DNA of 5,277 nt from positions 1 through 5,277 of the forward strand of contig JAKOSS010000487.1 of the NCBI GenBank assembly GCA_029777145.1, read 5' to 3'. Positions 1 to 5,256 of the stretch are shown here, one piece after another. The notes below the pieces were generated by a model, which saw nothing but the letters and a program-made list of their open reading frames with translations, had not been told where the DNA came from and ran no database searches. Position numbers and translations under genes: made by a program. Source of the stretch: Acidobacteriota bacterium. GTDB lineage: Bacteria > Acidobacteriota > Blastocatellia > Pyrinomonadales > Pyrinomonadaceae. Every line of letters starts with the position of its first letter. The stretch's first letter is position 1.

Positions 1-2
1 AG

Positions 3-563
3 TGGCAGGCCGTGATGGGCGACAATCCCAGCTACTTCAAAGATTGCGGCGCGGACTGCCCGGTCGAGCAGGTCAACTGGGACGACATCCAGGTCTTTCT
101 CAAACGGCTCAACTCGCGTGACACGGAGTTCGAATACCGCCTGCCGTCCGAAGCGGAATGGGAATACGCGGCCCGCGCCGGAACCACGACTGTCTTCGCT
201 TTCGGCGATAGCCTGAATTCGACGCAGGCAAATTTTGACGGAAACTACCCGTATGCGTCGACCAAAGGGCAGTATCTCCGAAAGACGGTGCGTGTCGGAA
301 GCTACAAGCCGAACGCGTGGGGCCTGTACGACATGCACGGAAACGTATGGGAATGGGTGCAGGACATCTACAGTTCGAGTTATGACGGTCTGCCGACGGA
401 CGGTTCGCCGAACCTGACAAAGGGTGAATCCGGAAGGCTTGTGTTTCGCGGCGGTTCCTGGGTCAACGGTTCGAGGTTCCTGCGCTCGGCGAACCGCGTC
501 AGGGTCAATCCGTCAAACCGTTACATCAACTACGGCTTTCGGCTTGTTGCCCGCCCGAAATAA
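3..563 (+). CDS. FGE-sulfatase (SUMF1-like, C-lectin fold) domain protein, 5'-partial; probable DGR target
   Basis: The reading frame is open to the left edge (WQAVMGDNPS from position 3), so the true start lies outside the window and the GTG/ATG near 12-17 is internal. The visible part carries the usual landmarks of the formylglycine-generating-enzyme-like family. Numbered from the GTG at 12, these are CPVEQVNW (16-23), YRLPSEAEWEYAARAG (42-57), GLYDMHGNVWEW (104-115), FRGGSW (145-150) and the terminal GFRLVARPK (175-183). The two active-site cysteines that genuine formylglycine oxidases carry just after the GSW motif are absent (GSWVNGSRFLRSANR). A catalytic role is therefore unlikely, and the fold probably serves as a ligand-binding scaffold. 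Proteins of this type are frequent DGR targets, and a DGR-type reverse transcriptase starts 99 bp downstream on the same strand. The stop is TAA at 561-563. The family call is firm, the DGR-target role is inference, and the ligand is unknown. Confidence 0.9.
   Translation, partial: WQAVMGDNPSYFKDCGADCPVEQVNWDDIQVFLKRLNSRDTEFEYRLPSEAEWEYAARAGTTTVFAFGDSLNSTQANFDGNYPYASTKGQYLRKTVRVGSYKPNAWGLYDMHGNVWEWVQDIYSSSYDGLPTDGSPNLTKGESGRLVFRGGSWVNGSRFLRSANRVRVNPSNRYINYGFRLVARPK
444..560 (+). other. Candidate DGR variable region (VR) at the 3' end of the FGE-like gene
   Basis: This is the last ~39 codons of the FGE-like gene, the usual VR position in C-lectin-fold DGR targets. DGR mutagenesis changes template adenines, so AAC codons in the TR become NNC in the VR. 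Here the residues at the expected ligand-facing positions are almost all NNC. They are V151 gtc, N152 aac, F156 ttc, V163 gtc, V165 gtc, Y171 tac, I172 atc, N173 aac and Y174 tac. The scaffold residues between them (W150, R158, S159, A160, R162, P167, R170, GFR 175-177) keep the family consensus. No matching TR is present in the window, so the call rests on position, codon pattern and the adjacent RT. Ordinary FGE-like proteins also vary at these positions, which keeps confidence moderate. Confidence 0.6.
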
Positions 564-586
564 CTCTCCGTACCCTCTTGTCCTCT

Positions 587-598
587 GAACTATAGTTC
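587..598. repeat. 12-bp perfect palindrome GAACTATAGTTC
   Basis: This perfect palindrome lies 24 bp after the stop of the FGE-like gene. As a hairpin it would have only a 4-bp stem around TATA. DGR target sites often carry a small hairpin or cruciform just downstream of the VR, and this is in the right region. The short stem makes a chance palindrome or a protein-binding site equally possible. Confidence 0.35.
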
Positions 599-629
599 GA
601 GACATTGGGATCGCGGAAGCATCGCCCTC

Positions 630-645
630 GGCCGCGAATGCGGCC
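630..645 (+). promoter_or_regulatory. GC-rich hairpin GGCCGC-GAAT-GCGGCC upstream of the RT
   Basis: A perfect 6-bp all-GC stem with a 4-nt GAAT loop ends 17 bp before the RT start codon. No T-run follows on either strand, so it is not a standard intrinsic terminator. Its size and 4-nt loop resemble the target-site hairpins described downstream of DGR variable regions. It lies about 65 bp after the VR, which is farther than in the best-studied phage example. It could instead modulate RT translation. Confidence 0.4.
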
Positions 646-662
646 TGGATTTAAAAAAATCG

Positions 663-1340
663 ATGAAACGATTCGGCAATTTGTGGGATTCGGTGATCGA
701 GGAAGCGAATTTGCTCCGCGCCGCGCGCCAAGCGTCCAGAGGAAAGCGTTTCAGGGACAATGTTCTCGCATTCAACGCGCGACTGGGCGATAACCTTGTA
801 CGACTCAGGCGCGAGCTTAAAGGACGGACGTACCGTCCTGGAAAATACCGGACATTCGAGATCTTCGAGCCCAAAAGACGGATAATTTCCGCCGCACCAT
901 TCCGTGACAGGGTCATCCACCACGCCGTTTGCAATGTAATTCAGCCGATCTTTGAGCGAACCTTCATCAACGACACGTACGCGAATCGCAAGGGCTACGG
1001 CACGCACCGGGCGCTCAGAAGATTCATTAGCCTGGCAAGATCGCATCGTTACATTCTGAAGTGCGACGTCGAGAAGTATTTTCCGAGTATCGACCATCAG
1101 ATCTTGAAGTCGATAATCCGGAAGAAGATCAAATGCGAGCCTACATTGTGGTTACTTGAAACAATCATCGACGGGTCGAATGCGCAGGAGGAGCGTAACC
1201 TGTACTTCGACGGCGATAATCTGTTCGCGCCGTTCGAGCGCCGCCGCGGGCTGCCGATCGGAAATCTTACAAGTCAGTTCATCGAATTTCCGGGTTGTCG
1301 GCTGTCAGATTTCGCAATCAAAACACATATACACTTGTAA
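663..1340 (+). pseudogene. DGR-type reverse transcriptase, truncated (lost YxDD and thumb)
   Basis: The N-terminus [18 protein letters not shown] and the block [31 protein letters not shown] match the fingers/palm of DGR and group-II-like reverse transcriptases. Motif A is present as [13 protein letters not shown] (133-145) with catalytic Asp D135. The DGR signature [I/V/L]GxxxSQ is present as IGNLTSQ (199-205). After F206 (codon 1278-1280), where this family normally continues into the strand leading to the YxDD box, the protein reads [19 protein letters not shown] and stops at 1338-1340. None of the three forward frames after 1280 restores RT sequence, so this is a deletion or insertion junction rather than a simple frameshift. 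A complete DGR RT is well over 300 residues. This 225-aa product lacks two of its three catalytic aspartates and should be inactive. The ATG at 663 is the family-typical start, although no clear RBS precedes it. Confidence 0.85.
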
Positions 1341-1403
1341 GCGACGATTTGAACGGAATTTGTCGTAGCAAAGGTCGCAGAACTGCAGCACTTTTAGGAC
1401 ACT
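1281..1403. other. Junction and intergenic segment after the RT break
   Basis: From 1281 the sequence has no RT similarity and no conserved coding signal in any frame. It contains the spurious RT tail and stop (to 1340), then about 60 bp leading to the next gene. A weak Shine-Dalgarno (AGGA, 1396-1399) lies 4 nt before the ATG at 1404. No TR-like AAC-rich stretch, tRNA or terminal inverted repeat is visible at the junction. Confidence 0.5.
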
Positions 1404-1991
1404 ATGAATGGAAAAGAAAAGGCGATGCTTCTGTCATTCCTCGAACGCTTCCAGCCGGGGACGTCGCTGAGCGAGCAGGACACATCTGATCTTGAATCGT
1501 TGTTGACCAAGGCTTGGCCAACAATCAGCGGAGCTGATGCCGGAGGGATGAAAGTTGAAAAGCTGTCCGGAAGGATAGAAAATGCCGCTTGGAATCCGCC
1601 ACTCATTACGTTCGATATCGAACGGCACGGCGGCACCGTGCTTGGATCAACGCGGGCAACACTTCAAGGCTGGACCATTAACACAAGCGACTGGACCGCC
1701 CGTGTCTACGAGGGGAAGTGGCGCCTGAAAACCCCGCAACAGCCGGCATTGAGGATGGAGCCACTAGTTGCGGAGATTTGCGACATAATTGTCAATAGGT
1801 CGGAGGACGAACGGGTAAAATGGTCCGGCGAATCTTGTGTCCGTGTGATCGCTGGAAAGACAATTCCGGATATCGGGCCAAAGCAGACGGTCGAAGGTCG
1901 ACGCCGGCGCTTTCGAGCCAAGTTGAAGGAGAGCCTTTTGGCGCTCGGATGGCAAGAGAAAGGGTTATACATATTTGAGAAAATCGATTGA
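1404..1991 (+). CDS. Hypothetical protein, 195 aa, soluble; neighbour of a PD-(D/E)XK nuclease
   Basis: I do not recognise a named family. The 195-residue product has no signal peptide or membrane segment. The N-terminus (about 5-40) is likely helical, followed by a predicted mixed alpha/beta region with the block ENAAWNPPLITFDIERHGG (59-77) and then GSTRATLQGWTI. The C-terminal third is basic (EGRRRRFRAKLKESLLALGW) and ends in LYIFEKID, which would suit a small nucleic-acid-binding or winged-helix-like tail, though that is only an impression. The start at ATG 1404 has AGGA at 1396-1399, and the stop is TGA at 1989-1991. The frame is intact and codon use resembles its neighbours. It lies immediately after the RT break and about 140 bp before the nuclease frame, on the same strand. 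A joint role with the nuclease is inference from position only. Confidence 0.7.
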   Translation: MNGKEKAMLLSFLERFQPGTSLSEQDTSDLESLLTKAWPTISGADAGGMKVEKLSGRIENAAWNPPLITFDIERHGGTVLGSTRATLQGWTINTSDWTARVYEGKWRLKTPQQPALRMEPLVAEICDIIVNRSEDERVKWSGESCVRVIAGKTIPDIGPKQTVEGRRRRFRAKLKESLLALGWQEKGLYIFEKID

Positions 1992-2031
1992 GTCTTGCAA
2001 GGCCAAGTCCGATCACACATACAAGCAAGAG

Positions 2032-2045
2032 CGACTCACGAGTCG
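2032..2045. repeat. Short inverted repeat CGACTC-AC-GAGTCG
   Basis: This has 6-bp perfect arms with a 2-nt centre, in the gap between the 195-aa gene and the nuclease frame. There is no T-tract, so it is not an intrinsic terminator. It could be an operator-like site for the downstream gene, or chance. Nothing else stands out in the roughly 140-bp gap (1992-2132). Confidence 0.3.
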
Positions 2046-2208
2046 GCAAAACTTGATCGCGGGACATTCAGCATCGATGAAGAAGGGTTCTCCCCGGCAA
2101 TTAACCTGCGACGTTAAATTCTGACGGATGCAATGACTTTTAGGCCAATACTACGAACGAATCAGAGGATCACGAGAGGACATTGCGTCTCTCGGACTTG
2201 TCTACGTC

Positions 2209-3108
2209 TTGATCCGGTCTCGCCGGGCAAACGAAGCCTTTGCGTCCCGTGTGGGCCGGGATTCCGGGATTGATCTCACTCCGCTGAATTTTGTCAATCA
2301 GCGATCCGGCGACAAGATGGAGCGACCCGACATTTCCGGGATGGACAGTGAGGGCCGCGAGCGGCTCATCATCGAGGCGAAGTTCTGGGCTGCGCTGACT
2401 GCGAACCAACCGATAACCTACCTCGAAAGGCTTGAAGAAAACGGTGGATTATTGGTGTTTGTTTGTCCCGGCCGACGTGTCGGGATGATCAGTTCTGAGG
2501 TTCAACGTCGCTTGCAGGATGCCGGATACGCGCCGGCAAAGCGTTTGAATGGCCTCGCGTTCGATCTCGAAGCGAGCAGGACGGTGGTAATTTTTGATTG
2601 GGACCAGTTGCTCGCTGTTCTTCGAGACGCGGTCGACCGGGAGGATGATCCTACATTGCGTGATGAGTTGCGCTCGGATGTAAATCAGTTGATCGGCCTT
2701 TGCAGCCGTATCGACGCGGAATCATTTCAGCCGATTTCGGCGGAGGATATGTCGCCAAGCGTCGGGCGCCGGATAATGTCGTATTACCAATTGATCGACC
2801 GAGTAATGGACCAACTCAAGCTAAACGGGGTCCTCGACATCGATCTGAAGGGTCTTAAGGCGACTTCACAGCGAAACGGCTATGTTCGCTACTTCAGAGC
2901 CAACGGGCGCGCGATGTCACTAGTTCTGAACTTTGAGTCCTGGTTCACCAAAGCCGAGACGCCATTCTGGCTCACTTTCTGGGACGGCTCATCTGGCGGT
3001 GTCGTTGAAAGCGTCCCAATCTTTCCGGTACTTGAAGAGACCGAAGATAAGGTGGCTGAACGAATGGCTAGTGATATCGAAACTCTGATCAAAGGTTTCG
3101 TGACCTGA
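2209..3108 (+). CDS. PD-(D/E)XK superfamily nuclease-like protein; 5' end damaged or frameshifted
   Basis: Numbered from TTG 2209, the nuclease core reads ERPDISG (D41), IIEAKFWA (E56, K58) and TANQPITYL (Q67, Y71). This is a PD-x14-ExK catalytic pattern followed by the QxxxY motif typical of RecB-like nucleases. A strand LLVFVCPG (81-88) follows. The C-terminal half (about 171-299) contains VGRRIMSYYQLIDRVMDQL and a distinct NFESWFTKAETPFWLTFWDG block whose function I cannot name. Expected activity is metal-dependent DNA cleavage, and restriction or another defence role is a guess. The TTG has no Shine-Dalgarno. The same frame upstream, back to CTT at 2137, encodes plausible family sequence (GQYYERIRGSREDIASLGL) but has no start before the TGA at 2134-2136. 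The true start is probably ATG 2133 shifted by one base, or ATG 2128 followed by a nonsense codon. The stop is TGA at 3106-3108. Confidence 0.75.
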   Translation: MIRSRRANEAFASRVGRDSGIDLTPLNFVNQRSGDKMERPDISGMDSEGRERLIIEAKFWAALTANQPITYLERLEENGGLLVFVCPGRRVGMISSEVQRRLQDAGYAPAKRLNGLAFDLEASRTVVIFDWDQLLAVLRDAVDREDDPTLRDELRSDVNQLIGLCSRIDAESFQPISAEDMSPSVGRRIMSYYQLIDRVMDQLKLNGVLDIDLKGLKATSQRNGYVRYFRANGRAMSLVLNFESWFTKAETPFWLTFWDGSSGGVVESVPIFPVLEETEDKVAERMASDIETLIKGFVT

Positions 3109-3119
3109 TTAGCGTCCCA

Positions 3120-3153
3120 TTTGCAGGACTTACATCTTTGCAGGACTTACATC
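3120..3153. repeat. Perfect 17-bp tandem duplication
   Basis: TTTGCAGGACTTACATC occurs twice back to back (3120-3136 and 3137-3153) without a mismatch, 11 bp after the nuclease stop. It could be a replication-slippage duplication, a doubled binding site ahead of the secreted-protein gene, or a remnant of a mobile-element end. Nothing else in 3109-3204 is recognisable. Confidence 0.8.
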
Positions 3154-3204
3154 AAAAAGACACGGAATGTGCCAAGCGCGGAGTCGGTTCGGCCTAAGCA
3201 TTTT

Positions 3205-3210
3205 GGAGGA
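3205..3210 (+). promoter_or_regulatory. Ribosome binding site GGAGGA deciding a GTG start
   Basis: A full-strength Shine-Dalgarno site, GGAGGA, lies 5 nt before GTG 3216. It selects GTG as the start of the SBBP-repeat gene, since no in-frame ATG follows before the signal peptide. Confidence 0.85.
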
Positions 3211-3215
3211 TCATA

Positions 3216-5087
3216 GTGACGAGAAATGTAAAGCATTTTGGCATCCACGGATTGCGAATTATTTTTGCCTTATTGGTGTTGTCGGGGTTTCTTTGGACAA
3301 TGACAGTGCCGACTCCGGGTATTTTTGAATCTGATGTTGCGATCGCGAGCCAAGTTTCGGCACAGTCTCCTCAGCTGAAAAGTGTCGAACGATTGATCGC
3401 GCAAAGAGTTGTCTATTTTGAGGAGAATCAGGGACAGTTCGACTCCAAAGTTCGCTACCTTGCGCGTGGAACGAATGGCTATGATCTATTCTTGACCGCA
3501 ACTGATGCGGTGTACGTCCTGAAGGATCGAAGATTACAGCGTGAAAGTCGGAATGTACGAGGTGGTGGGTTGATCGATCCGATTCAAGATCCTGATCCTA
3601 CGACCGACGGCACAAAGGCCGTCGCAGTCTTTATGTCGTTATCCGGAGCAAATCCGGAAGCGGTTTCGTCCGGATTTGAGCAACTCGGGCATCATACGAA
3701 TTATTTCAAGGGCGAAGAGTCGAATTGGCGAACGAACATACCGAACTATGGTCAAGTGCGGATGTCCGACGTTTATGACGGCATCGACACGGTTTGGAAC
3801 GGGCTTGATGGCGGCGGCGTACAGTACGATTTCGTCGTTGAGCCGTTCGCCGACCCGAATCAGATTCGCTGGAAGGTTGAGGGAGCGGAATCCGTCGAAC
3901 TGGATGCCGAGGGAAACCTTATTATCAAGACCGAATACGGTGAGATCAGGCAAAACAAGCCGTTCACCTTTCAGGAGACTGAAGGACTCCGGCATGAAGT
4001 ACAGAGTCAGTTCGTCATCGAAGAGTCGGAAGTTAGTTTTGATGTCGGTGATTATGACCGTTCGAAAATACTAACGATCGACCCGACGGTCAATCTCAGC
4101 ACTCTCGAGTTTTCGACATTCTTGGGTGGTGCAGGACCTGATTCGGGTAACGCTATTACCCTTGACGGCGCGGGTAATATTTATGTCACCGGAGAGTCCG
4201 ACTCAACTTCCTTCCCAACAACGGCAGGAGCATACGACAGGACTCATAACGGCGTTTGGGATGTGTTCGTTACGAAGCTGAACGCAACAGGTTCGGGATT
4301 GATCTATTCGACATTCATTGGCGGAAGCGATACCGATATCGGCCACGACATCGCCGTTGACTCTTCGGGAAGCGTCTTTGTCACGGGAGCCACGGTCGAT
4401 GCCGTAACCAATTATCCGACAACGGCGGGAGCATATGATACGACCCATAACGGCAGTTCTGATGTGTTCGTCACAAAGTTGAATGCAACAGGTTCGGGAT
4501 TGATCTATTCGACGTTCATTGGCGGAAGCGGCAGCGAAAACAGCCTATCCGTCGCCCTCGACTCTTCGGGAAGCGTCATTATCACAGGAACCACGTTCGA
4601 TGCAACAACCGATTATCCGACGACAGCAGGAGCGTATGATACGACCCATAACGGCAGTAATGATGTGTTCGTTACGAAGCTGAATGCGACAGGATCGGGA
4701 TTGATCTATTCGACATTCATCGGCGGAAGCGATACTGATGTCGGCTACGACGTCGCCGTTGACTCGTCGGGAAGCGTCTATGTCACAGGAACCACGGTCG
4801 ATGCAACAACCGATTATCCGACGACAGCTGGAGCGTATGATACGACACATAACGGCAGTAATGATGTGTTCGTTACAAAGCTGAATGCGACAGCATCGGG
4901 ATTGATCTATTCGACATTCATCGGTGGCAGCGATATTGATTACAGCTACGGCATCGCCGTTGACTCCTCGGGAAGCGTCTATGTCACAGGAACTACGGTC
5001 GATGGCGCAATCGATTATCCGACAACATCAGGAGCGTACGATACGACGCATAACGGCAGTGATGATGTATTCGTTACGTTAGTGTAA
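3216..5087 (+). CDS. Secreted SBBP-repeat (beta-propeller-like) protein, probably C-terminally truncated
   Basis: Residues 1-30 form an export signal: a basic start MTRNVKHFGIHGLR, then a hydrophobic stretch (about 14-30), with a possible cleavage near VSAQ-SP (around 50). Residues about 64-290 form the N-terminal domain usual in SBBP proteins of environmental bacteria (VYFEENQGQFDSKVRYLARG, then YDFVVEPFADP and LTIDP). Five propeller-type repeats follow, STLEFSTFLGG at 295 and SGLIYSTFIGG at 360, 427, 494 and 561. Each contains a DSSGSVYVTG strand, YPTTAGAYDTTHNG and DVFVTKLNAT. The last repeat reads DDVFVTLV and stops where KLNAT is expected, so the protein ends inside a repeat. Known relatives usually continue with further repeats and a C-terminal module. 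The likely role is an extracellular or cell-surface binding scaffold; the partner is unknown. The start is GTG 3216 with GGAGGA, and the stop is TAA at 5085-5087. Confidence 0.85.
   Translation: MTRNVKHFGIHGLRIIFALLVLSGFLWTMTVPTPGIFESDVAIASQVSAQSPQLKSVERLIAQRVVYFEENQGQFDSKVRYLARGTNGYDLFLTATDAVYVLKDRRLQRESRNVRGGGLIDPIQDPDPTTDGTKAVAVFMSLSGANPEAVSSGFEQLGHHTNYFKGEESNWRTNIPNYGQVRMSDVYDGIDTVWNGLDGGGVQYDFVVEPFADPNQIRWKVEGAESVELDAEGNLIIKTEYGEIRQNKPFTFQETEGLRHEVQSQFVIEESEVSFDVGDYDRSKILTIDPTVNLSTLEFSTFLGGAGPDSGNAITLDGAGNIYVTGESDSTSFPTTAGAYDRTHNGVWDVFVTKLNATGSGLIYSTFIGGSDTDIGHDIAVDSSGSVFVTGATVDAVTNYPTTAGAYDTTHNGSSDVFVTKLNATGSGLIYSTFIGGSGSENSLSVALDSSGSVIITGTTFDATTDYPTTAGAYDTTHNGSNDVFVTKLNATGSGLIYSTFIGGSDTDVGYDVAVDSSGSVYVTGTTVDATTDYPTTAGAYDTTHNGSNDVFVTKLNATASGLIYSTFIGGSDIDYSYGIAVDSSGSVYVTGTTVDGAIDYPTTSGAYDTTHNGSDDVFVTLV
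4293..5087 (+). repeat. In-gene tandem repeat, 201-bp (67-codon) period
   Basis: Units start at 4293, 4494, 4695 and 4896 with an exact 201-bp spacing. The fourth is cut short, and a more diverged first unit occupies about 4098-4292. The segments encoding SGLIYSTFIGG, DSSGS and AYDTTHNG...VFVTKLNAT are nearly identical at the DNA level between units. Differences cluster in the roughly seven codons after IGGS (DTDIGHD, GSENSLS, DTDVGYD, DIDYSYG). The pattern fits recent duplication or gene conversion of propeller blades. Confidence 0.9.
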
Positions 5088-5090
5088 CGT
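5076..5090. repeat. Inverted repeat ACGTTA-GTG-TAACGT over the SBBP stop codon
   Basis: Perfect 6-bp arms with a 3-nt centre span the stop codon, exactly where the repeat homology ends (expected GTTACGAAGCTGAAT, found GTTACGTTAGTGTAA). It may mark the recombination point that truncated the gene. It is short enough to be chance. Confidence 0.4.
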
Positions 5091-5121
5091 TCTTTCTGTA
5101 AATTCATTCTTGCCGTTGAGG

Positions 5122-5155
5122 CGGAACCTCCGAAACCGAGGTTTCGGAGGTTCCG
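5122..5155. terminator. 16-bp perfect hairpin downstream of the SBBP gene
   Basis: CGGAACCTCCGAAACC and its exact reverse complement are separated only by GA (effectively a 15-bp stem with a 4-nt loop). It lies 34 bp after the SBBP stop. No T-run follows on either strand, so it is not a textbook intrinsic terminator. It could still halt transcription or protect the mRNA 3' end, or be a dispersed intergenic palindromic repeat. The function call is tentative, while the structure is unambiguous. Confidence 0.55.
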
Positions 5156-5190
5156 GACGAAGCGGCGGGCCGCAGCCGCGATTGCAAAGC

Positions 5191-5256
5191 GCGGGTCAGG
5201 CGTGGTTTTCTTTTTGGTGACGAAACTAAAAAGGAGAAACCGCGAACATGACCCGC
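5191..5256 (+). promoter_or_regulatory. Long imperfect inverted repeat enclosing an RBS and start codon
   Basis: GCGGGTCA (5191-5198) pairs perfectly with TGACCCGC (5249-5256), which overlaps the ATG at 5248-5250. Inside it, CGTGGTTT (5201-5208) pairs with AAACCGCG (5237-5244, one G-T wobble), and TTTTT (5211-5215) pairs with AAAAA (5228-5232) around a 12-nt loop. In RNA this would bury the AAGGAG site (5231-5236) and most of the start codon, suggesting translational control of the next gene. A mobile-element or recombination-site end is an alternative. Confidence 0.45.

Noticed and set aside
235..417. Plus-strand 60-aa frame inside the FGE-like gene
   Set aside because: It is an alternative frame of a gene whose own frame is strongly conserved, and its composition is arginine-rich and unstructured.
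109..420. Minus-strand 103-aa open frame
   Set aside because: It is antisense to the clearly conserved FGE-like gene, and its translation has no domain-like pattern.
605..793. Plus-strand 62-aa frame that could have been an Avd-like small gene between target and RT
   Set aside because: It overlaps the conserved RT N-terminus in another frame, is basic and low in helix-like pattern, and is too short for Avd.
651..1097. Minus-strand 148-aa frame over the RT
   Set aside because: It is a shadow of the RT, whose sense frame carries recognised motifs.
1272..1280. 9-bp match AGTCAGTTC near the RT break and again at 4005-4013, considered as flanking direct repeats of an insertion
   Set aside because: The second copy lies within an intact coding domain of the SBBP gene, and the match is short enough to be chance.
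1295..1489. Plus-strand frame that might continue the RT after a frameshift at 1280
   Set aside because: Its translation ([17 protein letters not shown]) does not match the expected RT sequence. The 'SDD' is not in a YxDD context and the preceding conserved strand is missing.
2032..2045. Intrinsic terminator after the 195-aa gene
   Set aside because: The inverted repeat has a 2-nt centre, a short stem and no following T-run.
1706..2067. Overlapping minus-strand frames
   Set aside because: They are shadows of the 195-aa gene on the plus strand, with no RBS or conserved pattern.
4203..4850. Two similar minus-strand frames (4203-4448 and 4545-4850) with repeated Cys-Arg-Ile segments
   Set aside because: Their resemblance is the antisense image of the 201-bp repeats in the SBBP gene.
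4293..5087. CRISPR-like or other non-coding array
   Set aside because: The 201-bp period is in frame and encodes propeller repeats, with no short repeat-spacer structure.
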